This document shows, piece by piece, positions 10,945 to 23,441 of a DNA stretch of 64,000 bases. The DNA is from Hypholoma sublateritium FD-334 SS-4 (Eukaryota; Basidiomycota; Agaricomycetes; Agaricales; Strophariaceae). A program made the position numbers and the translations under genes. The stretch covers positions 426,493 through 490,492 of the forward strand of contig KN817525.1 of NCBI GenBank assembly GCA_000827495.1. The letters are read 5' to 3'. Positions within the stretch are counted from its first letter, which is position 1, and each line of letters begins with the position of its first letter. The notes beneath the pieces are model-generated. The model made no database searches, was not told the DNA's origin, and saw only the letters and a list, made by a program, of their open reading frames with translations.

Positions 10945-13487
10945 ATGGAACACTTGAGGCCCCAGCCCACCAATTCGGGCAGAAGTACCCCATTGTCTTT
11001 CAGAGACGTCGTAGGCCTACCTCTCCCATTTCTGCCCCTTAACTAGACCTCACAATGCACTTTCACATACCCCGAATCCAATCATTTTCTAAACCCTTTG
11101 ACCAGGTCTTGGACGTCATGAAGCATTACAAGCACGAGAAGGAATCCGAGGCTCATCAGGTCGGCATCCTTCTTCGCTCATATTCATGCTATGGAGTGTG
11201 ACCAGGCTCGTACAGATTTTCCGAAATGCAGGTGGTCATCAGCCCAAGGGCTTACCCCAGACAGTAAACATTGTGCGCATTTAACCTGAATAACACCTAA
11301 ACGACTGATTGACCAATATTACAGGAGGAAGAAACCGTCCCCGGTATTGAGCATCCGGGAAGCACTGGAGTTATCTACTGCTCCGATCGTGCAATGGCCA
11401 ATGGCTTCAGCTACACCAGCTCCCATGAGTGGGCTAACCTTGGTCAAGGCGCGCCTGAAGTTGGCCCTATCCCCGACGCGCCTCTTCGCCCGGACACCAT
11501 TACTCTGCCCCTAGATTCTCTCGAATACGCCCCCACCACCGGTGTGAAAGGTGAGTATACATATTCGTCATAGATGATGAGCACTGCCTCATATTTGATT
11601 CCCAGCTTTACGCGAGGCGGTGGCGCATCTGTACAACGACACTTATAGACAAGGAAAGGCAAGCCAATATACCTACGAAAATGTCTGCATCGTCCCAGGT
11701 GGACGCGCTGGTCTCTCCAGACTTGCAGCAGTCATTGGTGATGTTTACACGGTATGCATGTGGCCTTCTCCCTTACTTACTTCTCACAATTTCTTTTAAT
11801 CAGAGCTATCAAGTTCCTGACTACACAGCCTACGATCAAGTTTTGAGCGCATTCAAGCGGCTGGTACCGGTCCCCACGGCGTAAGTATATTTATACACTT
11901 ATCTATTTCCAACTTACTGAGCTATTTTTGCTAGTCTCGACCACAAGGTAGTCCTCCCCCATTGATGATGCCTTTTTCTGACATCATGACCAGAACAAAT
12001 ATCGCCTTGACATTGAACAAACCAAGGTATGTATATCCCCTTCACATAGACCAAAAATAAGGGTGACATTTTTCCTTTATCCAGAAAGACATACAAAACC
12101 AAGGTCTTGCCGTTGTTCTTGCGTCGAACCCTCGCAACCCTACAGGCCAGGTAAATATCGTGGCTTCTTCCGGAAATGTAAATGGGCTTGTACTGACAGA
12201 TAACTACCTACACTTGGTAGGTCATCAAGTAAGCTTCATATTGTTTGTTCTGCCATTGCGTAAATACTAACAAAAGTATCTCCAGAGGTGACGACCTCAG
12301 TGAGCTTGTTTCCCTCAGCCGTGAAGGAACAACCGTCGTCCTCGACGAGGTAATTATAGCACCCACGAATTCCGCGGTTTTCTCGCCATGCTTATTTCAA
12401 TTGCACAGTTCTATTCCTGGTACATATACCCCGAAAGCAACAGCGACCTGGGAAAATCTGTATCCTCTTCCCAGTACATCGAGGACGTGAACGAAGTAAG
12501 CCGTGACCTTATTGAATGCACTCCGCGCATTACTGAATTTTCGGCTAGGATGCTACCGTCATAATCGATGGTTTGACCAAAGTAAATACATTACGCACAG
12601 CCGCTACAACGCAGAGACGAGTATAACTGATTATATCATAGAATTGGCGTCTTCCAGGCTGGCGCGTCTGCTGGGTTATCGGCCCCAAGAACCTCATCAC
12701 TGCCCTTTCTCAGTCAGGCTCCTTCCTGGATGGAGGTGCTAACCACCCGTGAATAATTTCGTATTCTATTCCTTATACGTGAGCTGATATTGGAATTTAG
12801 TCTTCAATTGGCTGCTATTCCGTTGTTGGATCCGGCCCACGCGAAGCTTGAGAGGGTGGGTTAATCCTTCGAGAGATACTGCAGACCGTTTGATACTCAT
12901 GCACCACCGCCGTAGATCGCGCTCCAGAAGCACTTCAAGAGCAAGCGCGATCACGTCCTCGCGCGCCTCAAGGACCTCCACCTCGAGGTCGACATCCCGC
13001 CGACGAGCACGTTCTACATCTGGCTTAACCTCGAGAAGCTCCCCGCGCCTCTCAACAACGGCTTGGTGCGCGAATTCCCTGGATAGTGTGTGCTGCGTTA
13101 TTTAACTGTCCGGTACGCCAGACGTTCTTCGAGGAATTGTTGAAGGAGAAGACGATCGTCATACCCGGCATTTTCTTCGATATCAACCCTGCGCACCGCA
13201 GGAACTTGTTCCACTCGCCTTGCCACCACTACGTCCGCCTTTCGTTCGGGCCACCGTTGAAGGATCTTGATATGGGTAAGTAACGTGCTAGTTCTTGCAT
13301 GTAATATCCTTATACGTGACTAGGTCTGGATGCCATTGATCGCGTCCTCAAGCGGGCCAAGAAGACTGGAATGAAGGACTTCGGCGATGGGTAAGGCTTG
13401 CAGATAATCTAAACAGTTGAAAGTATTAATATCCCAAATCGCAGGTACAAGACCACCACTGAAGTCACCGAGCCTGCTCAAGTCTGA
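10945..13487 (+). CDS. Class I/II PLP-dependent aminotransferase
   Basis: Fold-type I transaminase. The start MEHLRPQPTNSG is followed by exons joined through many short introns. Key features are ASNPRNPTGQ (substrate-carboxylate loop), VVLDEFYSWY (Asp/Tyr contacting PLP) and DGLTKNWRLPGW with the Schiff-base lysine in GLTK. The C-terminal domain runs through YVRLSFGPP to TEVTEPAQV. The second intron (about 11106-11207) is unusually long and contains a decoy open frame; splicing around it gives PLTRLVQIFRNAGGHQPKG in frame. Exons of 13 nt (11935-11947) and 8 nt (12221-12228) are needed for continuity. The acceptor near 12915 is ambiguous (IALQ included or not). Substrate is unknown; an aspartate, aromatic or kynurenine donor is possible. 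Confidence 0.88.
11935..11947 (+). other. 13-nt micro-exon of the aminotransferase gene
   Basis: Flanked by ctag on the left and gtagtc on the right. It supplies the last base of an alanine codon and LDHK, joining PVPTA to NKYRLDIEQTK in frame. Confidence 0.75.
12221..12228 (+). other. 8-nt micro-exon of the aminotransferase gene
   Basis: GTCATCAA between ttggtag and gtaagc. It encodes V-I and two bases of the following K, joining the NPTGQ loop to KGDDLSEL. Leaving it out shifts the frame. Confidence 0.7.
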
Positions 13488-13664
13488 GTTCCCCGACAAC
13501 TCGAACTCGGGATGTAGGAGCCATAGGGTGAGCTGTATGAATCTATGATGGCAGGTACCATGAAATCTCGATGTATGTGTACATGCTATGACTTGTAGTG
13601 ATATGGACGCGGACTGCAATATACTGACATGTGTCGGGGAGTTGGACTCCATATACCATTCACG

Positions 13665-16395
13665 CTACGCCGCCGGGTTGAAGGGCGCAAATGCTGTTTT
13701 GAATGCTTGTGCATCTGCCCTGTCCTCTTCCTCGGGCAGCATGCAAGCTTTCCAGTCCAGTCTGTCAGGTGTGCCCAATAGGGTGACTAGCACTTGCCTG
13801 AACCGCGGGTAAGTCGTGAATATTAGATAGTGTAATGATTAAGTGCCCGTGCGCACCTTCCGAACTGTATACTGAACGGTACGCTATCCTTCAGTAAGTG
13901 TACCATCTTGCGGCCGTCGGGGAGCTCGACCTTGAAGTAGCTTCCCCGCCCGTCCGCGCAAGACTCCAGCGCAGCCTCGGGGTCCGCCTCGAAGTCGATA
14001 CCCAGCGCGCGACCTTCGCGCACAAAGGTCTCCTCGACCTTGTCTTTCAGCCGCAGGGGCACGGGGATTGCCTGGATGTGCGCATGGCCTCCTTTGGCCG
14101 ACAGGCGCCCGACCTCGAAGACAACAGCTGCCGAGCCGTACTTTGCGTACATTGCACTCAGGCCTTTTTTGAAACTAGAGCGGAAAAAAGTGTGAGGGCA
14201 CATTTCATAGAACAGGGTGATCCAGAACTCACTCTACAGTCTCTTCAACGATGGGCTGCGCAAGATCAGGCGGGATCGTCGAGTACGTCGGGTAATGTGT
14301 GATGGGAACGACCAGTACGTGACCGCCTCCCGGGACGTCCACATGATCAGCTGAAGACTGCGTCGGGATAATCTGTCCCTTGGGGAGCGTCACATAGCAC
14401 TCCGAGCCTATTGCGACGATCAAGTGCTTTCTATTTCCCTTGTCAGTAGCTCATTGCATAAACTACGAACCCAGTACTCACGCTAGATTAGGATTTGACA
14501 GGCAAAACCAGCATTCGTCCGCTGAGAAATACGAGCAGCATTAGCCAAATATAGTTTCTGATACAAAGGCACGTACTAGATATTTCTTTTGGAGGCCCCC
14601 GCCTTCCACCGCGACGCTCCCCGTGCGCAGGGCGCTGGTTCGCAACCAGGCAGTCTTCCAAATAATGACCCTCGCTTCCACACGCACGGCAAAGGTATCC
14701 AGGCTTCGGCTTGCGGCCACCAGTGTCGCCTTTTGCGTCTTTCGTCGGGCAATCCCGCACGAAGTGACCGTGCTAATGGAAGGTAACAATTAATCTAGGA
14801 ATATTTGCAACGCATTGATACAGGCGCACCTCATTGCAGATCTTGCAAATGTAGTCATCCGCCGGCTTTGCTCGTTCTGGACAATCGTTGATGAAATGCT
14901 AGTTTATTTTATAAGATATGTGCATCAGTCCTCGATAAATGAGCGTACCTCCGTTGATTCACAGCGCCGACACTTGTACCCAGGAGGAGGTTTGCCAGCT
15001 TCGCCCTGAACTAGCACAGAACCATTGTGAGCGGTTAAAAAAGAACTAAGGATACCATCCGGAGACACCTACTCACCAACACGACTGCGCTTCACAGGCT
15101 GCTGCACATTCCCGAAGATGAAATTCTCGCCGCCGTCCATATTATCCAGCGGTCGTTTATGCGCCCGTGGAACCGCCTCGAGGAACGGATTCTTAGTCGC
15201 ATTCGCCGGGCGTGCTGGGGGCTCCGTCATCGCCGAGTGCGGTGCGACGGTGAAGGCATAGAACCACTGCATACAAAGCGGTAAATGACGGGCGCACACA
15301 AAAATGGGCAAGGATGCGCCGCACCCGCTGTTTCTTGCCCGCAGCCGGCTCCCCGCCGAAAGCGCCGAGACTGACGAAACGCGCGACGCGACCCTGTTCG
15401 TCGTCCCACACGTACGGCTCACGTTCCCAGAACTTGGGCGGGTGGCCGCCTGCCGCGGCGAAGTGGTACCGAGGCTTTGTCTTGCGGATGACGTCGCTCA
15501 GCGGTGCGGCGCCGAGGGCGGACAGTTCGGGGTCAGAAAGGGGCGCGGCAGAAAACTGGGTGATAGAAAGTGGCCATACGTTGGTGAGGAGTATGTCGAT
15601 GAGTTGGGAGGGTGCGGCAGATGCCTGTATTGAGGCGAGGGAGGTGTAGCTCTTCTGGCTGGAAGTGGGCGCTTTCACTAGGGTGTTTGAGAGGAGTCGG
15701 TCGACTGTGTGGTGGGAGAAGAAAGGCGACAGGAAGCCCTTGATTATTCATCAGAATTATTTGAGCGCGGCAGGAATGACAACGTACAGGTGCAGCTTCT
15801 GAGGAGCTATATATGCTCTGGTCGTATGTTCCACCCAGACACGCTATCCGAACGCCACCCGCCGTGGTAATAATACCGGATTTGCCTGTAGCATATGCTT
15901 GTCAACAACCGACGCCTGCAAATGTGCAATTACAAGACACGAACGCACTCATTAAGAATATGTTCTTCCCTAGCTCCCCTCCCGTCTTCGCGAACTTCTC
16001 CACCACGCGCTTGGGTAGGGGATATTCACCTTGCATGACATAGCAATCGATTGGAGCTATAGATAGATAGGACATAACAGGGATTATGAATTCGATACAT
16101 AGTAAATGAAGGATATGGGTCGCACCCTCCAATCGGCCATCCAACAGCTCTGCAATTTCACTATCCGCCACGAGTTCGCTTTCGTCGTCTTTCAATGGGC
16201 CAAAGAAGTCCCCCGTACATAGGACAAGATCGAATTTGCCGTGTTTCGCGTCTATGGCCTTGATTTTGGCGAACAAATCGCGGATCAGGCCCACAGCCGA
16301 CCCTACAGTCAGTCTACAGTTGTAAGAGTGAGTCAAGCTTATTCCTTAAAAAACGAACATGAGTATACGTACACTTTTATTGGTTGCGTCGACAT
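13665..16395 (-). CDS. CWF19L1/Drn1-type protein (CwfJ domains) with three zinc knuckles
   Basis: Related to the spliceosome-associated lariat-debranching cofactor Drn1/CWF19L1. The start MSTQPIKV joins LTVGSAVGLIRDLF, followed by a metallophosphoesterase-like segment (FDLVLCTGDFFGP). The CwfJ_C1 domain contains DECWFCLSNPNLAKHLIVAIG and a histidine-triad-like VVPITHYPT. CwfJ_C2 ends FGRQVLVTLLGTP...FNPAA. Between them lie three CCHC knuckles: CRRCESTEHFINDC, CKICNEHGHFVRDC and CRACGSEGHYLEDC. About eleven exons; splices were checked by frame. The stop at 13667-13665 is only 177 nt from the stop of the convergent aminotransferase. Role in splicing or lariat turnover is inferred from the family. 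Confidence 0.9.
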
Positions 16396-18469
16396 CTTTT
16401 CCCTAGAGTAATGGCAATGTCACTAGGATAGCGAGTGAGTTGACTAGAAATCAAGCCCAATTTTGGCCCAATTCGAGACCAACTTGACTCGGAGCGTGGC
16501 GTTGTTTGTTTGCAGCTTTGCATGCTAGCTGAAGAGTTGTCACATGACTTGGATTTGGGACTAACGCGATCTGGATAATTCCTAAATATGGCAATACACC
16601 TACGCTTCAATGTGCAACGTGTTGTGCCACAGATGCGCCACACTAGTGGACCCACTATTAGTATTAAACTTTAAGCGGGACTAGGCACCGACTAGATAGT
16701 AGGACTCAATGGCTATCCTATCGACAAACATTATATCTCTAAACTGGGCTTATTCGACTCCTCATTCGGACTACAAATTACGAAAGTTATTACGGAACAC
16801 ACCGACAATGTCCATATCATGAGACTTGCTATTACTTGCTCTTATATGAAAAGTAAAAGGGTAGCAAATGGTAGATAAATTGCGGCGCCTGTCGTGTAAA
16901 ACCATGTAAACATTTGCGATGTTAATACTATTCCATCTCTAAAACTAAATTAGTTCTTAATGCCGAAAGCTGGAGCACACGCATAATTAAACTCCACCAC
17001 TCGCAATGTCCCCAATAGAAGCTATGAGAGAAATTTCAAGATGAGTGAGGGCATGCGCTGAAAAGAGTGCTCACTAAAATACATCCAAGCTTCAGACGGC
17101 TTGCATGATTCTTTGATTCCTCCGGATTTGCTTGTTCCAAACTTGTCCCGCGTCCCATAGTTGCTCGAGAATAAAGCAAGTAATCTGCCTGGCGGAGTGG
17201 CGATGGTTCCATGGGCGTGGGCATGAGCACACGAAAGGAGTTGCTTCAACAACACTTCGGCGGAGTCCAATCGCCATGTTCGATCACTGTAGTTATCTTT
17301 GAAGTAGCGTTTATTGTAATTATGCGTTTCCGCAAAGAGATCGGAATAAAACCGTTACACTTTCTTCAACGAGGCAGCGGTGGACTCACTGAAGTGCCAC
17401 TAACAGTTCACCGAAGCTCGAGCTGAGGGATGAATCAGGTGTTGCTCAAGGGCCCCGGGGCATTACCAAGCTGTGCCTGGTCCGGGTATAAAAAGCTGTA
17501 TGCCCACATTGTAACTTGACCGTAGGTGATCTCAAATTGAAATTCGTGTATTTCGCGGCTCGCAGTCGAAATGGGAGGTACAAGAGCTCCCTATTCGTCG
17601 ACCGTTCTTTGTTTTTGGCCGCTTGGCTTCCAACGATAAGCCAAAGCTGACTGAGTGCCACGCCCCATGCACGTCCTGTTCAGAGCTATTGTTCTTGTAA
17701 AATTCTCTAGACCGTGCCGAGGAGATTCCTTTGACGCCTGACTTTTATAGCTCGGCATCGTCTGCTGATGTGTTCTTGGTTCACACCCAAGGCCAACTGA
17801 TGGCAAGTGATGAACCCCAGATTGAGAAAAGTCGGCGATAACGCCCACCTATGACGAGGAGTTGTGCTTCGGATTTCCATTAAACGGATGAGCTCGAATA
17901 TTAACAGCTAAGCGGAAAGAGGCACTGATAGATATGCGGCGGCGAGCAGCGGCCGAATTTTCATCAAGGCGGACCATCAGATTCCAGAAAGACGAAGGGC
18001 TGCGATTGACTGGACGTGCGAAGACATCAATGAGCCTGACGCCCACCGGCGCCCAACTGGAAGATGCTCTGCACCGGCTTGTGCGAATATCCTGAGCCGT
18101 CGATGGCCGTCGAACGGCGCGTCGTTCCTGCGCTGGATTGACATGTTTTCCTGCGTTCCCTCTGGGAACAAGGAAGACGAGAAGTTGGCCACTACAGACG
18201 CCGTGCGCAGGTTCTCCATGTGAGGTGCAAGTCGCGAGCACGAGGGTATTCCAGGGTTTTCCAAGGGGCATCAGAAGACGGCGGGACGCAGCCGCGCAGC
18301 GAAGAGCGGACGGAATAGGAAATGACCAAAAAAGAACAAGGCGGGGACGACAAGTTGAACAAGACGCACCGAATCGGGATTCTCGCTTCCCACTTCCGGC
18401 GTCTGGCAGGTGGTATGTCGCGCTATAAAGCACAGAATTCGGCGCGTCGGTTGGGCAGGCTTCCCCAGC
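16396..18469. other. 2-kb intergenic region, no gene recognised
   Basis: 16396-17000 is AT-rich with no sustained frame. A minus-strand open frame of 239 codons at 17849-18568 runs into the start of the esterase gene and has no recognisable domain. TATA-like boxes lie at 17487-17494 and about 18424. The first has no clear gene downstream, so a short or non-coding transcript is possible but unsupported. Confidence 0.45.
18424..18430 (+). promoter_or_regulatory. TATA-like box of the carboxylesterase gene
   Basis: A TATAAAG match 46 nt before the ATG at 18470. This is close to the start codon, so the 5' UTR would be short. Motif only. Confidence 0.4.
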
Positions 18470-20388
18470 ATGTTCGCCTTCAACCTCCTCCTCGCAGCCT
18501 CCCTCCTCTTCTCCGCCGATGCCCGTCCCGCCACAACTAGCAGTCTTGGTGAACAAAATATTAATCACTTGTTATGCAAGATTCCTATACTCAAGACATT
18601 CCTCTGTCCAGCAGGGTCGTCTTCTGTCACCAGAGTCACCCCCCTCGGAATTGCTGTTGGTGTGCTTGACCCAGACGGCGCGTATCGTTTTCCGGTGAAA
18701 TATGGAAGCGCGGCCCGATGGCAGCCGTCCACCGTCGCGACATCTTGGGGTCTCCCGTGCGTTCATTGTTCCCAGTGTCTTTGTGCTGCGCTGAAAAAGT
18801 TGTTAGGACTGGAGCATCAACTGCGGCTGGGCTTCCCCTGACCTGCCCGCAAAATGACGCAGACCCGTCAACCTTCACCGAGGATTGTCTTTCCCTGATC
18901 CTCTACGTCCCACCGTCGTTTAATGTGGTCACTGCCGCTCCTACACTTGTCTGGTGCGTTGTTTCTTTGCTTTGTTACGCGTCTTTTATTGACTGCTACT
19001 AGGATACACGGTGGTTCGTTCATTGTCGGCTCCGCCACGGACCCAGGTCTGGATGGTTCGAAGCTTGCACTCGCGACCAACTCCATTGTTGCGGTAATAC
19101 AGTATCGCCTTGGAACTGTAAGTTATCTTGACTTTCCTTCAAACTCGTAGTTAATCTTGTTGTAGCTTGGCTTCATGGCGCCAAACAACCAGACCAATCT
19201 TGGTCTCAAGGACACCGTCACTGCGCTCAAATTCTTGCGCACGGTTCTTCCTTCGTTTGGTGGCAGTCCATCCAAGATCACCCTTGCCGGCCAAAGCAGC
19301 GGAGCTAGTGCGATCAGAGCTCTTTTGGGAACGCCGTCCGCCGCCTCGCTCTTCAGGTCTGCTATTTTGCAGTCGGATACCATGGTAAACCTGATAATTA
19401 ACATGGGTTTGGAATGAGAATTCTAACATACCATCTTGTAGGATTACGGTTTCCTCGGGACATCAACCCAGGCCACGCTCGTGTCGTCTTTCGCGGCCGA
19501 ACTTGGCTGCGGGTCGTCTTCCTCGTGTCTCAATGCGCTTCCTCTGTACAAGATCCTGAACGCTGAAAACGACTTAATCAACAATGCTGCGGGGCTTGAC
19601 GCAGCTGCTGGCTCGGTTGAACCCATCCGTCCGGTCCTAGATGGTACCTTCCTTACCAGTCCCCTGGACTCAACGGCGCCTTTCCCATCGGTTAGCAAGC
19701 CCATTCTGGTCACGACCGTCCTCAACGAGGCAGGGCCCGCAATCTACGGCGCCAGCAGCCTGACCGCTAATACCCTGTCCGCCGACACCTTCCAGCTCGT
19801 CTGCGAAGGCGGCTTCGGCGACGTGCGCGCCGCGGCGATCCTCAACTCGCCGTTCTACGTGGTCAGCGGCACGGACGCGCGCGTGCAGCTGCAGACGCTC
19901 GGCACGGACCAGGTCTGGCGCTGCCCCAGCTGGACGTTCAGCCGGGCCTGGGTGCAGAACGGCGGCACGGCGTTCGTCGGCCAGTTTGTCGTCGGCTCGA
20001 CGTACCCCGCAAATGCGGGCCTACCTTTTTGCGCACAGGCAGGCGTCGTCTGTCACCAGGACGACATCATGATAGTGGTGAGCCGCCCCGTCCCTACCCC
20101 TCCCCAGCGCGCGCCTCTAACACGCGTTTTGCGCTTGCTTAGTTTGGAACGGCCCCGAACCCCACGTCTGCGCAGGCGACGCTCATCACGCAGATGCAGG
20201 CGCACTACAAGGCCTTCCTCGCCTCCGGGAACCCCAACGCCGCTGGCGTCCCCGCGTGGACCGCCGCGGGTACCAGCGATGTGCACCCCTTGGTCCTTGG
20301 TGGGTCCGGTGAGGTCGCGGTTGCCGCGTGCACACCAACCTTCTGGGGAGTCATGCCCACGTATGACTACCAAGTCTTCAACGAGTAA
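18470..20388 (+). CDS. Secreted type-B carboxylesterase/lipase
   Basis: An alpha/beta-hydrolase that cleaves carboxylic esters. MFAFNLLLAASLLFSADARP is a clear signal peptide, so the protein is likely secreted. WIHGGSFIVG is the oxyanion-hole HGG motif, and GQSSGASA carries the nucleophile serine in GxSxG. A candidate acid lies downstream (in VLNEAGPAI or nearby) and CHQDD may hold the catalytic histidine. Introns follow SLG, near GLP, after the codons for LVW, after LGT, after DTM and after MIV; all have gt...ag ends and keep frame. The last exon ends YDYQVFNE. Length, about 540 residues, fits the family. The physiological substrate cannot be told. Later exons are distinctly GC-rich (about 19800-20350), unlike the flanking non-coding DNA. 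Confidence 0.92.
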
Positions 20389-21562
20389 GAGCTGCACTGC
20401 GTCTCGGCCTTTGCCTTACGCTTTACGGCCATTCGCTGTTTCCAAGATGTAGCCCTTTCCTCTTTCGCCCTCGCCCGAGATTTTATTCATTTATTCGTGC
20501 CCGATAATTGTCTCGCACATACATATCCACCCTCTTGTCCCATTAATAACGCACCTATTACCTACTGTATCCATACGTACTCATCTGCTCCATCTGCAGT
20601 CCCTTGTAGCCTTACGTACCTGCTTCCCGCGCACCTCTACTGAATTATCACTTTTCCCGATATTATTATCGTGCTGTCAGACCGCGCCCCCGTGGAGATG
20701 CTGCAGAAGCACATATGCAAGTGCGCAGGCACCGTATCCGCAGCGCCCATGCACATACACATATCTACATGCATGCATTTTAATTACGCCTTTTTTCGAC
20801 CTGAGCGCGCCCTTCGCCGGCGGCTGGACCGCGGGACCGCGCCAGATCTGTGCCCATAAGTATGCATGGTGGCCGCCACACTCCCGCGCCGCGCAGACAG
20901 ACAGGGCGTGGGCGGCGCGCGAATGTATGTATGCCCCTCCCGCGTGCAGCGGCGCAGGGCCCAGTGTATTGCCCAGTGGCGCGCTCGGTACTTCCCGGAG
21001 AGCGTGGAGAGGACCCGCGCTGAAGGGGCGAGATGCACGCCAGATAGGCGGCGGGCTGTACGGCATGCCCGTTTGCAGATGGAGGCGCAGCTGGCGTGGC
21101 GGCGGCGGGCCTAGGCTGCCATGCATGGTTTCCTCATGGAGCGCATGAGGACGCGTTTGCGCAGGTCCTGAGACGTCAGAGGGTACTCCAGAGGGGATCA
21201 TGGGATATTTGCACTCCGGAAGGGAGCGTAGCAGATTTCATTATGTATCCCCATACTTCCGTGCCGTGTCCGATCGTGATGTGTCCAAGTGTGTCATGAT
21301 ATACCTATTTCTGCGTCGCATACAAGCGCGTACGCCGCTTTCAACGATGTCCCTCGCGTGAACGCACTGGCGCATGACACCACAGAAGACAATAAACGTT
21401 GAATATTCCGAGCTGTACGGGGGGTAATTATACGGTGCCCAGTCCAGCTGCTTCGTGGTTCTAAGCTCGAAGGGGCACATACGGCTACGCGCGCTTAAAC
21501 AGCAGATTAACTCTACATATGAAGTTTAGTATGTTTGCGCCTCAGAAATGAATGAAAACATA
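20389..21562. other. Intergenic with a GC-rich block
   Basis: Between the convergent ends of the esterase and the Nudix gene. 20389-20670 is pyrimidine-rich 3' flank. A GC-rich block at about 20800-21130 opens frames on both strands, none with a recognisable domain; I treat them as composition artefacts. Confidence 0.5.
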
Positions 21563-22872
21563 CTAAAGTTTCGGCCGCAACGTGAAGCAGTCCGCCTCTA
21601 TTTCCGTGAATATGTCGAAGTTCCGTATCATCGATATATCACTCGAAGCCTAACCGTAAGGAGCACACGGAGTAATTGGATTAGAACCTAATCGCTGCGG
21701 AGCATTGCATCCGGAAAAAGTGTCACTCACAGCGCCATTGAACTTTACAAGTGTCCGATGCAGACGACCTTTTGCTCCGCCCCGCAACTCATCACCCTCG
21801 TATGCCAGAATGGCGCGGCCTGAATGATCTTCGCCCACCCGCACTGGGTTAATGACCATGCGACCAAACAGTCCCTGCGATAGGGTCTCTACTTTTCGCC
21901 TCTGATCGGACGTGTTGTGGGGACCCTGCAATATGTCGGCCAAAGTGGACAAAATGTAATACTGGGGTGGCATAAAGCTGATCTTTCCCTCGCGGCACTC
22001 TTCCAATGCCATTCGCGGATGGACAAAACGCGCTTCAATTACTTCCTGTCCACCGTCTGGAGCATCACATGTAAGCACAGTCCCCGTGTGGCTCAGGGGT
22101 TGGGGCCAAATATATATGGTGACATGTCAAGCGAAACCAGCGCACCGTGCTTGGGAATTCTCTCCTGCTTGGCCCCAGACGAAAACCCTGACGAAGGGGC
22201 CGCTGGGAGGAACGCCACGTAGAACTGGGTATCGAAGCGCCTGGATGCAAAAAAATTCTATTGAATACAGATGTTCTCAATTAGAAAGACATACCGCGGA
22301 GGCCCAACGGGGGTGATCCATTGCGTGAATGGCAACAGCGAATCGGCATCAGCCTGGAGATGATGTGATTCCAGGAAAGTTTGGAACTGCAGTCTTTGTT
22401 CGTGGATTGCATGCCGTGCCTCGTCCAGAACCTCGTCAGATGGAACACGGACAGCGGGGGAAAGCGACGCCAGAAGGAGACCAGATTCCTCGAAGGTCTC
22501 TCGGATAGCTGTAATGGCAAGTGACTGGTCCTGATTCTGATCCAGATTTCCTCCTGGAAATACCTGCAAACGCCCAGGACTATTAGGGTCTCGCGCCGGG
22601 ACGAGGCAATATAGAACAAGGAACCATAGACCCACATGCATTCCACCAAAAGAGGTCGCCTTCGGATTCCTGTGGACCAACAGGATCTCGTTTCGGCCAT
22701 TGACAACCACGAGACTGGCTGACGGCCGAGGAGTGGGGGGCGCTACTCGGAGATTCGATGTCATACTGCGCTGGAGTTTCAATAATCTGCAACCTCGAGT
22801 CCTAGCTTTCAGAGTCAGTGTCCCAGTGGATAAGTGTGGAAAGATAGATATAAATTGGCGGTTATGAAGCAT
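21563..22872 (-). CDS. Nudix hydrolase (NUDT19/NUDT8-like), probably organelle-targeted
   Basis: Predicted to hydrolyse a nucleoside-diphosphate-linked substrate; CoA or its derivatives are plausible for this subgroup. Exons 22872-22636, 22563-22295, 22240-22146, 22056-21731 and 21649-21563 give 337 codons plus stop. The Nudix signature is HVFPGGNLDQ followed by AIRETFEESGLLL, with the REx2EExG core intact. The first 36 residues (from MLHNRQF) are rich in Arg/Lys/Ser and lack acidic residues up to MTSNLRV, which looks like a mitochondrial presequence; starting at Met37 (22764) would give an untargeted form. For the third intron I prefer the gtgcgc donor (joining PKH to DGGQEV). The protein then ends RNFDIFTEIEADCFTLRPKL. 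Confidence 0.88.
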
Positions 22873-23441
22873 TTGTTAAGCCGGAATCTCAGCCAGCGTG
22901 TAGCTCGTGATTGTTGCAAAACTGAAATAAGACCTTGCCACACGCCACTGGCAGTGGGCGACGGGTGAGCGCAAGAGAAACAAGTTGGTGGTAGATTTGT
23001 CGTCAGTGCATCAACGGGTGCAGTGCAATATTGAATAGGCGCGTCGGTCCTCGTCGGTCAACGCGTGCTCACTGGGCGCTATGAAAGGCCCCGGCGAACT
23101 CGGCTTCGGAAATATTCAAAGACCGCTAAGTACACGCATGCAATCACTCAATACGCCTACTTACAAGTTCTGACTGCAATCCAACTGCAATCGGAATCAA
23201 TGGAGAAACAAAAATCCTAAAAACGCCAAGAATAATGTTGACGCAGTAATGTATGATACACATCTGAAGAGCTAGCGAAACGTCATGCCGATGGAGCACG
23301 CTTGGGCTGCATCTAAGGACTCAGTTTGGCAACAAACTCACTGAACCTGAGGCCATCGTCCGGAGCAGGATCCTTGCATGACCTAAAGGAGCACCTCGAA
23401 AAAAAATAGACATGGAGAGCACGGAATGGAGAAGTCGATAC
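22873..23441. other. Intergenic: Nudix promoter and UBLCP1-like gene 3' region
   Basis: Both neighbours read leftward. No sustained frame, repeat or RNA gene seen. Confidence 0.5.

Noticed and set aside
11106..11160. Open frame around GTC TTG GAC GTC ATG as an aminotransferase exon
   Set aside because: It cannot be joined in phase to the next exon. Treating it as intron gives PLTRLVQIF in frame.
16396..18469. Possible transposon or gene remnant in the 2-kb gap
   Set aside because: I saw no terminal repeats, target duplication, transposase or reverse-transcriptase motif.
17849..18568. 239-codon minus frame
   Set aside because: Overlaps the signal peptide exon of the esterase on the other strand and has no recognisable motif.
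20677..21201. Long minus-strand open frame in GC-rich DNA
   Set aside because: Opens on both strands at once, with biased Ala/Arg/Pro/Gly composition and no domain. Explained by GC content.
22060..22130. 32-nt intron in the Nudix gene (gtcacc to ctgag)
   Set aside because: Keeps frame but is too short; the 90-nt intron with the gtgcgc donor gives a better match to the family.
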